This document shows, piece after piece, positions 24,119-30,922 of a stretch of 37,544 bases of DNA (its first letter is position 1; the number at the start of each line of letters is the position of its first letter). Below the pieces are notes generated by a model. It did no database searches and was not told the DNA's origin. It saw only the letters and a list, made by a program, of their open reading frames with translations. The translations under genes and the position numbers were made by a program. The DNA comes from Pseudanabaena sp. M085S1SP2A07QC (GTDB lineage Bacteria > Cyanobacteriota > Cyanobacteriia > Pseudanabaenales > Pseudanabaenaceae), in contig JADBWK010000037.1 in assembly GCA_020404895.1 (NCBI GenBank), forward strand, positions 1-37,544. Reading direction: 5' to 3'.

Positions 24119-24163
24119 AAAAAAGAACAAACATTCGCTTGCGGCAAATATCTGTTCTTTTTT
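24119..24163. terminator. A/T-flanked hairpin after ssb
   Basis: AAAAAAGAACA (24119-24129) pairs with TGTTCTTTTTT (24153-24163) around a 23-base loop that has its own small TTGC/GCAA pairing. Either strand shows a stem followed by a T-run. On the minus strand it would end transcripts leaving ssb. The start codon at 24134 of a possible longer downstream gene would lie inside it. Confidence 0.55.
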
Positions 24164-24172
24164 AGAGAAGTT

Positions 24173-24220
24173 GTTTCAGAGAGAGGATTAATAATTAATA
24201 AGGTTAATTCTCTCTGAAAC
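24173..24220. repeat. 12-base-stem hairpin directly after ssb
   Basis: GTTTCAGAGAGA (24173-24184) and TCTCTCTGAAAC (24209-24220) are perfect complements around a 24-base A/T loop. It starts seven bases past the ssb stop codon. There is no T-run, so it may act on mRNA stability rather than as a terminator. Confidence 0.7.
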
Positions 24221-24226
24221 AGTTAG

Positions 24227-24640
24227 CTAAAAATCATCATCGTATGCAGTAGTTGGCTCATATTCTTCATCAGCATCATCGGCATTCTTTCGCTCAACAT
24301 CAATAAAGTTAAGAGATTGGGCGCTGATGACAGTACGTGCATGATGCTTCTTGTCTTTCTTAGATTGATATTCTTCTGGTTGGGATAGTACTCCCACTAC
24401 TTCCACAAAACGTCCTGAATGAGCACGCTCTTCTGCATACTCGGCAGTACCATTCCAGCAAACGACTTTTACCCAAAGTGGCTCTTGGTCAATCCAATTA
24501 CCATCTTTATCTCTGCGAGGTTTGGGCTGTACAGCAAGGCTAAAGTCCAATACATCCTTGCCGCTAGTTCTAGTTTGACGTACTTCGGAGACAGTACCAA
24601 TATAACCAGAGATAACTACAGAATTTGTTGAATTACACAT
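24227..24640 (-). CDS. ssb: single-stranded DNA-binding protein
   Basis: A 137-residue SSB. The OB fold covers about 1-115: VVISGYIGTVSEVRQT, then VLDFSLAVQPK, WIDQEPLWVKVVCW and GRFVEVVGVLSQPEEY. A short acidic tail ends in YDDDF, the motif that binds recombination and repair partners. It is shorter than the chromosomal SSBs I would expect and lies in a plasmid-type module beside a Sak4/RecA-like ATPase, so it is probably the element's own copy. AGG lies 10 bases before ATG 24640. It is followed by two hairpins. Confidence 0.9.
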   Translation of the reverse strand: MCNSTNSVVISGYIGTVSEVRQTRTSGKDVLDFSLAVQPKPRRDKDGNWIDQEPLWVKVVCWNGTAEYAEERAHSGRFVEVVGVLSQPEEYQSKKDKKHHARTVISAQSLNFIDVERKNADDADEEYEPTTAYDDDF

Positions 24641-24707
24641 CGATTTAAACCTATTTAGGAATCACTTCACGAACTTCTACGCGATAGCGTTTCCGTTTCC
24701 ATAAATG

Positions 24708-24746
24708 CCATAACTCTCTAGTAAATTATTTGCTAGAGAGTTATGG
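24708..24746. repeat. 14-base perfect hairpin after the Sak4-like gene
   Basis: CCATAACTCTCTAG (24708-24721) and CTAGAGAGTTATGG (24733-24746) are perfect complements around an 11-base A/T loop, 12 bases past the stop codon of the Sak4-like gene. No T-run follows on either strand. Confidence 0.75.
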
Positions 24747-24758
24747 TTGGCTTTAAAT

Positions 24759-26018
24759 CTAGAATTCAAGCTGAGTGTTAATATCACTGGCAATCAGGGA
24801 ATATTGTCCTGGGTGTCTAGACGATGAGATGTCGATCAGGTTTTGAGCAAGTTCAACTGCATATCCTTTTACGCCCAGCCATTCACGCATTAAGGCTTCG
24901 CACACTTCCTTAATTTGCAATGCGGTCATGTTTTCACTGTTAAATTTGGGCTTTTGTCCAGTGGCATCGGCTCCATACAAGTCGATGCTTGCTTCAATCA
25001 CTTTGCCAGTTGGTTGTTGGGTCACAGCTAAAAGTGCTTTAAATGCTGCTTTGGCTGGGTTATCTTGTCTGCTGATCGCGGGTTGAGCGGATGGTTGAAC
25101 ATTAGGACTAGGAATATGAGCCTCAATGACTGTGGCGACATGACCATTAGTACTGGCGATCGCGGCGATATGACCGTTGGTACTAGCGATCGCGGCGACG
25201 TGACCGTTGGTACTAGCAATTGGGGCAACATTGTCGTTGCTGGCAACTGCGGCGATCGCATAGGCAGGTTGCTCCTGTCCTGCATATATTGCTGGTACAA
25301 CATTAGGTATAGCTATATCCCTTGGGGCAACTGTCGCAGCTTGGCTAGGGGAAGATGTGTCATTCAACCAATTCTGAACAATCTCTGCAAATTTCTTGCC
25401 TGGCTTGGGATAGATGCCACTGCTGATTTCAGGACATCTGCTTTTGGAGATCATCAAGGTATTCTGGTCGTCCAATAATCCACAAATGTCTAGTTCGTAT
25501 TCACTGCCTTCCTTTTGAATTGGGGCTGTACCAATCTTGCGAACACTGGTCATTTTCTGTTTGCCAGAAATTTCGGTGGCTCCATATTCATATTCGATTT
25601 TTGAACGCATCGTGGCGATGATGTGGCAGCTTGAACTGATGATTTTGTCCCATAGTTGGCGTTCTATGGGGCGGACTTTTGCCCAGTTGCGGACATCGCT
25701 GCCAACTACGTCTAGTTCCGCGTACCATGCATGGGATAGGGAGTCGATAATCAGGTAATCAAATCCTGATTCTTCGGCACTTTCAATCGCGTTGTAGTAT
25801 TGGCTTGGTCCGAATTTGCTTAGTTCGAGTACCTCGAAGTTAAACAAGTTGCCATACTTGCGGCTTGAACCATGTTCGGTGTCAATCAATCCAATTCTTT
25901 TGCCCATGCATGATGCTAGTTGCAGGGCTGTGTAGGTTTTGCCACATCCTGGTGGACCATAAAGAGCCATCCGTAGTTTGATGTTTTCTTTGGTCGCTTT
26001 CTGAAATGAGTAAGTCAT
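24759..26018 (-). CDS. Sak4/RecA-core-like ATPase (AAA_24 family)
   Basis: A 419-residue protein whose first 220 residues are a minimal RecA-type ATPase: Walker A GPPGCGKT (21-28, Lys27), a strand RIGLIDTEHG (41-50), Walker B LIIDSLS (89-95), and IIATMRSKIEYEY as the next strand. This matches phage Sak4 / AAA_24 proteins, single-strand annealing or recombination mediators that work with a dedicated SSB. The linker after residue 225 is low in complexity and includes three copies of IASTNGHVAA (DNA repeats at 25135-25224). The C-terminal 100 residues form a separate helical domain that may bind SSB or DNA. The ssb gene lies 118 bases downstream on the same strand. A GTAAGG-like sequence upstream of ATG 26018 (minus strand AAGGAAAATTACCT) can serve as ribosome binding site. 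Confidence 0.78.
   Translation of the reverse strand: MTYSFQKATKENIKLRMALYGPPGCGKTYTALQLASCMGKRIGLIDTEHGSSRKYGNLFNFEVLELSKFGPSQYYNAIESAEESGFDYLIIDSLSHAWYAELDVVGSDVRNWAKVRPIERQLWDKIISSSCHIIATMRSKIEYEYGATEISGKQKMTSVRKIGTAPIQKEGSEYELDICGLLDDQNTLMISKSRCPEISSGIYPKPGKKFAEIVQNWLNDTSSPSQAATVAPRDIAIPNVVPAIYAGQEQPAYAIAAVASNDNVAPIASTNGHVAAIASTNGHIAAIASTNGHVATVIEAHIPSPNVQPSAQPAISRQDNPAKAAFKALLAVTQQPTGKVIEASIDLYGADATGQKPKFNSENMTALQIKEVCEALMREWLGVKGYAVELAQNLIDISSSRHPGQYSLIASDINTQLEF
25135..25224. repeat. three 30-base tandem repeats with embedded HIP1 sites
   Basis: Units at 25135-25164, 25165-25194 and 25195-25224 share GCGAC/T-A/G-TGACCNTTNGTACT. The first two end in GCGATCGCG; in the third the HIP1 core is mutated to GCAATTGGG. 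A more diverged fourth unit runs to about 25260 and ends with another HIP1 octamer. They encode the 10-residue repeats in the Sak4-like linker. Confidence 0.85.
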
Positions 26019-26055
26019 AGGTAATTTTCCTTATATGTAAATATCAATGGATTTC

Positions 26056-26111
26056 TTCTAGAGAGCCTCGCTAGAGGACTGATGCAAGTCTCTATGCGTG
26101 ACTTTCTAGAA
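26056..26111. repeat. structured gap after the VWA gene
   Basis: TTCTAGA (26056-26062) and TCTAGAA (26105-26111) are complementary and enclose two small stems, CCTC-GCTA-GAGG and GACT-GATGCA-AGTC. The transcript of the VWA gene could fold here into a small branched structure. It resembles a tRNA only superficially: arm lengths and conserved bases do not fit. Confidence 0.35.
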
Positions 26112-26115
26112 TTAG

Positions 26116-27570
26116 TTAGATCGTGAAGAGGATGTCTATTTCTGAGTCTTTGTTTAGGTTGTCTATCGTCGTGTAGCGATCGCATAGGTCGCCGATCGTT
26201 GCCTCGGCGGAATCCTGATTACCATCGGCAATCAGGATTCCGTAGCAACTAAATTCATACTTTTTCTTGGCTTGTTGCCACTGTTCTATAAAGTCTTGTG
26301 ATGGTATGTCTAGTCCGTCGGTAATTAGCACGACATCAGCTTCTCGAGATTTTTCATGCTGTTTAATGGACTCCAATGCTCCCGTCAAGGCGGCGGTAAA
26401 GCTCGTATCATCACCGTTGTAGAATTTTTCGATACAGTCAAGTACGCGGTTGGGATCTGGTGCGGTTCCTGCAAAATCATCGATCCGCTCAACTCTTCCC
26501 GTGAAGTGCAGAATACGGCAATGACGCTTTTGCATTACGGCGATACTCAGTAATGCTAGGGCTACGGCTTTACTCCAAATCTCAGCGCTTCCTTCCATTG
26601 AGCCACTAGAGTCCAGACAGATAACAATTGGTCCTTTGGCTAGTGGTTCGCGGCTAATTAGTTCGCGTTGCAGTAGTGAGCGTTCGATGAAACCTTGGGC
26701 AAATACTGGGAACAGGGCGGGAATTGTGAGCTTGACTAGTTCACAGGGTAATAACCTCGTTAAGTCATTGCCTGTGGTTACACCAACTATTTCTGTCCGT
26801 CCTTCAATCACTTTAGAGCGCTGCATCTTGGCGGCGATCGCGATTTTCTTGCCCGCAAGTTGGGCGATCGCTTGTAATTTGGGTGCTCCTTGCAGTCTTT
26901 GCGCTAGTTGCAGTTTGTCCGCAACTTTTAATTTCTCCTCGGTAGTGCGATCGCCGCCGCCACCCAAAGCGGCTAGGCTTTCTTCCATAATTTCTAGGTC
27001 GGCTTCGGCTCTCGCTATGCCAATGATTAAGGCTGCGCCTATTTTTGTCTCGGTAATTGAGTCGGCATAGTCTTCACAGGCTTTTCGGGTTGCGATACCT
27101 TTTTGCTTCAATCCTTGCACCATTTGCATGAGTTCAGTGGTGGGCGGTTGTCCTGCTAGCATTTCAAAGATGCCCCGAATTTGCTTTCTGATTAGCTCTG
27201 GGTCTTCTAATCGTCGATCTGGCTCTGGTAACATCTCGGCGATCGCTTTGCAGATTGCGGTTGTACCGATTCCTGCAAGAAATTCATCGCCATTTAGTCG
27301 ATTGCTAAATTGCTGAAAAGATTCTAGCTCGGTCATTTGTTGGTGAATGGCAATCCAGATTTTGTTTTCTGGCTTGATGTCACTGTCTGCAAGTCGATTT
27401 GGCTGGCGATCGTACAGACGATGATAGGTTTCATCGGTGAATGCGTCGAAGTTATAGATTTTTGTCTCACCTTCGATGATTACTTCGCATAGCCGCTCTG
27501 AGCCTTCTTTGAAATCTCGCGCACAAATCTCTGTCCATTTCGGGACTGCGTATACTAATAGAGATGGCAT
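26116..27570 (-). CDS. VWA-domain protein, partner of the MoxR ATPase
   Basis: A 484-residue protein with a C-terminal von Willebrand A domain (about 314-484). The metal-ion-dependent adhesion site is intact: DSSGSM (320-325), a Thr in DDTSFTAAL and Asp in LITDGLD. The first 300 residues are helical, with GGGGDRTTEEKLKVADKLQL near 200, as in ViaA-type proteins. MoxR AAA+ and VWA proteins form chaperone-like pairs (RavA-ViaA is the best known) that assemble or remodel protein complexes with metal help. The MoxR gene lies 68 bases upstream on the same strand. Five HIP1 sites were seen, so it has native composition. The target on this element is unknown. Confidence 0.85.
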   Translation of the reverse strand: MPSLLVYAVPKWTEICARDFKEGSERLCEVIIEGETKIYNFDAFTDETYHRLYDRQPNRLADSDIKPENKIWIAIHQQMTELESFQQFSNRLNGDEFLAGIGTTAICKAIAEMLPEPDRRLEDPELIRKQIRGIFEMLAGQPPTTELMQMVQGLKQKGIATRKACEDYADSITETKIGAALIIGIARAEADLEIMEESLAALGGGGDRTTEEKLKVADKLQLAQRLQGAPKLQAIAQLAGKKIAIAAKMQRSKVIEGRTEIVGVTTGNDLTRLLPCELVKLTIPALFPVFAQGFIERSLLQRELISREPLAKGPIVICLDSSGSMEGSAEIWSKAVALALLSIAVMQKRHCRILHFTGRVERIDDFAGTAPDPNRVLDCIEKFYNGDDTSFTAALTGALESIKQHEKSREADVVLITDGLDIPSQDFIEQWQQAKKKYEFSCYGILIADGNQDSAEATIGDLCDRYTTIDNLNKDSEIDILFTI

Positions 27571-27598
27571 ATTTTAGTTCTGATTATTTGAATTGGGT

Positions 27599-27637
27599 GT
27601 TAAAGGAAGCGTGCATTACGCTCCCTTTGGGGTTAAC
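27599..27637. repeat. hairpin after the MoxR gene
   Basis: AAAGG-A-AGCGT (27602-27612) pairs with ACGCT-C-CCTTT (27618-27628) around a five-base loop; GTTAA and TTAAC at 27599-27603 and 27633-27637 add an outer repeat. It begins two bases past the MoxR stop codon. No T-run. Confidence 0.6.
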
Positions 27638-27638
27638 T

Positions 27639-28853
27639 CTATGCTCCGTACAAAATCTCGCTCACTTTTGCTAGCAATGGTTTTTTCTTCGATTCGATTT
27701 CAAGCACGATTTGCTGGGCTTTCTTGGCTTTGTGTGGAAACTGGGCAATCATGCCTTGTAAGCGATCAGTCATATGTCGCAGGTCGGACAAGATACTTGT
27801 GCCTTCAGTTGCCCAGCTATGTTGCTCCTGCTGTGTACCGAAGGTTGGACAGGTTCCTAGTTGAGCGATAGATTCGGTGATTGATATCAATGTTTCCTGT
27901 GCTTGCATGTTTAGGGGATTTCCAACCTTGGCGACGATTTTGGCGATCGCAGTCTTTTCTCTAGGATGATTCCAGATGACGTGGTTGAGAATCTCAAATG
28001 AGTCTTCGCTTACTTCTGTTTCTCCTTGTAAGAAGGCGTAAGCTCTCAAAATCATCACCATCTGCACATACTTTCTGGTGCTTGCCACAAAGTTTTCTTT
28101 CTTGAATTCCCGTTGCAGATCGACCAGAGAATCGACTACTTGACTGGTGAATGGCAGTTTCTGCACTTGCGTCTGCATCTGCTCTAGTTCCGCTAAGCTC
28201 AGTACGGTTGTGACTTTTGGGACAATCGCATTACCAGTCTTGCGTAGTAGCAATGTTCTCAGGTCTTCATCGCCTAAGTAATCGACCATATACCGCAAAC
28301 TCAACCGATCCCAAAATGCTCCATCTTCTTCACCATCCAGTAATTCATTGGAGCAGCCAATCATGGTGATCAATGGTGACTGGTGTTTGATTTTGCCGTT
28401 TAGAAATTCGCGTTCGTTCATCAGTCCCAGTGCTGAATTGCGAACGATGCTATTAGCTTTGCCAATTTCATCCATTAGGGCTAAGTGCGCTTCAGGCAAC
28501 ATGGCTTCGGTATCGCGCACGAATTTGCCTTTCTGTAATTCCGCAAGGTCGGGTGCTCCCAATACTTCTTCAGCAACGGTTGTTTTGGTCATCAGGTAAT
28601 GAAAGAATGTCGTTCCTGATATTGCGTCTGAGACGGCTTTGGCAAGTTCAGTTTTGCCTGTGCCTGGTTGTCCTCCCAAAAAGACGTGCATCTTGGCAAG
28701 GAGTCCCACCATAATCAGGTCGATTGCTTCGCTGCGATCTAAGTACACGACTTTCAATTCTTCGCGCAGTTGTTGCAGTTTAACTGTAGGTGCTACTGAT
28801 GGTGTTGTCGCTTTTACTTTGCCGTTGGTCTGGGCTATGTCTGTGGCTATCAT
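27639..28853 (-). CDS. MoxR-family AAA+ ATPase
   Basis: A 404-residue AAA+ protein from ATG 28853 (MIATDIAQTN). The frame is open to 28946, but that extension would cross the hairpin at 28892-28923 and the upstream gene's end, and a purine-rich GAGAGAAAA precedes ATG 28853. Motifs: Walker A GGQPGTGKTELAKA (60-73, Lys67), Walker B LALMDEIGKAN (124-134, Asp128, Glu129), a sensor strand MIGCSNE, and the MoxR-type lid further on. It resembles RavA/MoxR ATPases, which form hexamers and act with a VWA partner, encoded directly downstream here. A role in assembling or unloading a plasmid-encoded complex is plausible but not shown. Confidence 0.88.
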   Translation of the reverse strand: MIATDIAQTNGKVKATTPSVAPTVKLQQLREELKVVYLDRSEAIDLIMVGLLAKMHVFLGGQPGTGKTELAKAVSDAISGTTFFHYLMTKTTVAEEVLGAPDLAELQKGKFVRDTEAMLPEAHLALMDEIGKANSIVRNSALGLMNEREFLNGKIKHQSPLITMIGCSNELLDGEEDGAFWDRLSLRYMVDYLGDEDLRTLLLRKTGNAIVPKVTTVLSLAELEQMQTQVQKLPFTSQVVDSLVDLQREFKKENFVASTRKYVQMVMILRAYAFLQGETEVSEDSFEILNHVIWNHPREKTAIAKIVAKVGNPLNMQAQETLISITESIAQLGTCPTFGTQQEQHSWATEGTSILSDLRHMTDRLQGMIAQFPHKAKKAQQIVLEIESKKKPLLAKVSEILYGA

Positions 28854-28891
28854 TTTGATTTTCTCTCTATTTTTAAAGAAGTTGTGAGGTT

Positions 28892-28923
28892 GCTTAGGAA
28901 TAGCTGATTTGCTACTCCTAAGC
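28892..28923. repeat. hairpin after the 353-residue protein gene
   Basis: GCTTAGGAATAGC (28892-28904) and GCTACTCCTAAGC (28911-28923) pair along 13 bases with one A/C mismatch around TGATTT. It lies seven bases past the stop codon at 28930 and before the MoxR start. Confidence 0.65.
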
Positions 28924-28929
28924 TCTTCG

Positions 28930-29991
28930 CTAGAAGCCGATATCAAATAGGCTGTCTTCGATCTCAGCTTCTGGGTCGGGGTCTATGCTGGTTTCTTGCT
29001 GAAGTGTTTCTACTTTTGGTTGTTGTTCAGGAATGGTAGGAAGATCGGTTGGTTTTACTTCAGTTTTTGTAGAAGCTGCGATCTCTATTCCATTTAGGGC
29101 TTCCACACAACGTTGTTTTAGTTGGGCAAGTTTATCGGTCAGAGTGTCAGAGCGAAATTGCAATAGCTCTGAGAGCATCTTGGTTTTATCTTCTACTTCC
29201 CGATATACTCGTAGTTGGTTTTGCAGGGTGCTGCCTTTGGTTTCTGATGCTTTCTGGGGATCTAGCAGGTCGTCTAGGTAGCCTGACATTGCCTGTACTT
29301 CTTTTTCCAGTGATTGCCTCGCGATGATGTCCATGTCACCGATTCCTGCGATCGGCATCCAGCGCATATAGTTTCCCCTATGGATTAGGGGTAGCAATTC
29401 CCGAAATGCTTTCAGTTCTGTCCTAAACCGACGGGCGACAAAGTATGTACCGCCTTTTTCTCGAAATGGGACTCCAGACTTTTTGACAAATTCAGTCAGC
29501 ATGGCGCGGATTTCTTTGCTGGTGATCTCTTGACTCCATGCATACCATTTGTCAAAGGTGGTTCTTGCCATGTCAATCAGTGATTCATGTTCGCTACTCC
29601 AGTCTTCTTGTTTCCAATTGGTTGATTCGTTGCTTTTGTCAAAGCTATAGGATGCGAGTTGGCTATAGCGGAGCTTTTTGTCTTTTTCGTTCTTGTTCTC
29701 TAGGACAAATCCATATACCAGTACGCCATTATTTGAGATTTGACGAATTAACACATCGTGACTGGTGAGTTGGGTTTGAGTTTTGGAACGGGCATGTTTG
29801 AATGCGCTCAGTTTGTTGGGACTTTCAGGCAAATAGCCAAAGTCTAGGTTGACTTGTTGGGCTGCTTGCTTCAGTGTTTGTTCACTCAGTCGAGTTTCGG
29901 CACAAATTGACCATGCAATCAAGTCTCCTAAGTACTCGGCTCCTCTGTCGATCAAGGCTTGCTGTGTAGCAATCATTGCTGTTGTATTCAT
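28930..29991 (-). CDS. DUF6744-like protein of the plasmid module
   Basis: A 353-residue, mostly helical protein. A strand-rich middle (DVLIRQISNNGVLVYGFVLE) is followed by a basic helical part (EFVKKSGVPFREKGGTYFVA) and a long coiled-coil-like segment (about 255-300: YREVEDKTKMLSELLQFRSD). The overall layout resembles DUF6744-type proteins of cyanobacterial plasmids and phages, which I cannot confirm by eye. The C-terminus is acidic and closes with EIEDSLFDIGF, like an SSB tail. It is first in a minus-strand run with MoxR and VWA genes and may be the client that they remodel. No Shine-Dalgarno was found before ATG 29991. Confidence 0.6.
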   Translation of the reverse strand: MNTTAMIATQQALIDRGAEYLGDLIAWSICAETRLSEQTLKQAAQQVNLDFGYLPESPNKLSAFKHARSKTQTQLTSHDVLIRQISNNGVLVYGFVLENKNEKDKKLRYSQLASYSFDKSNESTNWKQEDWSSEHESLIDMARTTFDKWYAWSQEITSKEIRAMLTEFVKKSGVPFREKGGTYFVARRFRTELKAFRELLPLIHRGNYMRWMPIAGIGDMDIIARQSLEKEVQAMSGYLDDLLDPQKASETKGSTLQNQLRVYREVEDKTKMLSELLQFRSDTLTDKLAQLKQRCVEALNGIEIAASTKTEVKPTDLPTIPEQQPKVETLQQETSIDPDPEAEIEDSLFDIGF

Positions 29992-30043
29992 GGCTTTAAA
30001 TTTTGGCTATTGGTTTGTTTTGTTGAATATTGGTTGGTTGATT

Positions 30044-30068
30044 GGCGAATTGCTAATAGCTAATCGCC
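30044..30068. repeat. short hairpin after the small His-rich ORF
   Basis: GGCGA (30044-30048) and TCGCC (30064-30068) pair around an inner AGC/GCT-like region (ATTGCTAATAGCTAA). It starts two bases past the stop codon of the 56-residue ORF at 30070. Confidence 0.4.
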
Positions 30069-30069
30069 T

Positions 30070-30240
30070 CTACGCACTCTTCCGCTTTTTATGCCAATAC
30101 TTGCGCTGACGACGAGTTTGCCAGTGAATTTGTGGATGCTTTTCTTCGATGTGATGATGCTCTGGTTGGATGGCGATCGCTAATAGCAACAGCCCGCACA
30201 AGATACTTTTGGTTCTATGTAATGTCATATTTATTTCCAT
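30070..30240 (-). CDS. small membrane-anchored His-rich peptide
   Basis: A 56-codon ORF (ATG 30240, TAG at 30070-30072). It begins MEINMTLHRTKSILCGLLLL, a basic end followed by a hydrophobic stretch (SILCGLLLLAIAIQ) fit for a signal peptide or single membrane helix. The remaining 30 residues are polar, with seven His, one Trp pair and a strongly basic tail (RRQRKYWHKKRKSA). GGAGG lies 10 bases before the first ATG, but inside the right arm of the terminator at 30249-30274. An in-frame ATG at 30228 is the alternative start. No family is recognised. The combination of a hydrophobic N-terminus, charged tail and ribosome binding site supports a real gene, though it is short. Confidence 0.45.
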   Translation of the reverse strand: MEINMTLHRTKSILCGLLLLAIAIQPEHHHIEEKHPQIHWQTRRQRKYWHKKRKSA

Positions 30241-30248
30241 AAAAAAGT

Positions 30249-30274
30249 AGCCTCCCGATTGAAATCAGGAGGCT
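30249..30274 (-). terminator. Rho-independent terminator of the 167-residue gene
   Basis: On the minus strand AGCCTCC pairs with GGAGGCT (30268-30274 with 30249-30255) and the inner GAT with ATC, around a four-base loop; the stem is followed by ACTTTTTT (30248-30241). It begins 28 bases past the stop of the upstream gene. The right arm contains the GGAGG that could serve the small gene just after it. Confidence 0.8.
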
Positions 30275-30301
30275 TTTGGTTGGTTAGAATCGTTACGAGT
30301 T

Positions 30302-30805
30302 TTAGGTGGGTGTATCCACGGCAAACTCGGCTTGTAGTCTTGATTTGTTGGCTGCGTAAGCTTGTTTTGCGGTTAGGAATGGATGGGCAATCACATAGGA
30401 GCTAAATCCACCATCGGAACGGATGAAACATACTACTACTTGCTTTTCTGGCTTATATTCGTTGATTTGCCTCTTTTCTTCTCCTTGAAAGGGATTTGGA
30501 TAGCCTGATTCTGTGGCTATTCTCTTGACAGTGGTGAGACTCAGATAGCTACCATAGCTCTCCGAGTTCAGCCAACGTTGATAGGGATTTATGCCAATTT
30601 GTGATGTTTTGGATAGGCTTACGTCAATGACGATCGCTCCTCTTCCTTCACTTTCGTATCCATTCCATGCTACGGCTAGCATTAATTCGAGATTTACGCG
30701 AATAAATTCTACATGGCTCTGCCTTGATTCACTTCCAGTTGGTAAATCTGACAGATTGTATTTCAAGCTCATTGGTTCAATCCTTTTCCTCAAATTAATT
30801 TTCAT
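30302..30805 (-). CDS. hypothetical protein
   Basis: A 167-residue protein. ATG 30805 is preceded by AGGAG with a five-base spacer, so the longer N-terminus (MKINLRKRIEPMSLKYN) is used rather than Met12. It has a globular mix: helix HVEFIRVNLELMLAVAW, then a strand GRGAIVIDVSL (about 55-65), YQRWLNSESYG and a final part with YKPEKQVVVCFIRSDGGFSS. No catalytic motif or membrane helix. It is transcribed alone: it has its own terminator and a 117-base upstream gap. It may belong to the plasmid module because of strand and position. I do not recognise the family. Confidence 0.6.
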   Translation of the reverse strand: MKINLRKRIEPMSLKYNLSDLPTGSESRQSHVEFIRVNLELMLAVAWNGYESEGRGAIVIDVSLSKTSQIGINPYQRWLNSESYGSYLSLTTVKRIATESGYPNPFQGEEKRQINEYKPEKQVVVCFIRSDGGFSSYVIAHPFLTAKQAYAANKSRLQAEFAVDTPT

Positions 30806-30922
30806 TAAAACTCCTGCTAAGGAATTTTGACAAGCTCTGAGCTTTAGAACTATGATATGACCATAGAAAAATAGGTAAATTGTAGATTTTTAGTTCATAG
30901 TGAATATACGAAGAGATAGACT

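Noticed and set aside
24069-24134. Longer N-terminus with a signal-peptide-like stretch for the 142-residue gene
   Set aside because: That start lies inside the terminator hairpin 24119-24163, while ATG 24068 has a proper ribosome binding site.
26056-26111. Cloverleaf-like fold suggesting a tRNA
   Set aside because: Arm lengths, T-arm consensus and anticodon stem do not fit a tRNA; only a seven-base outer stem and two four-base stems are present.
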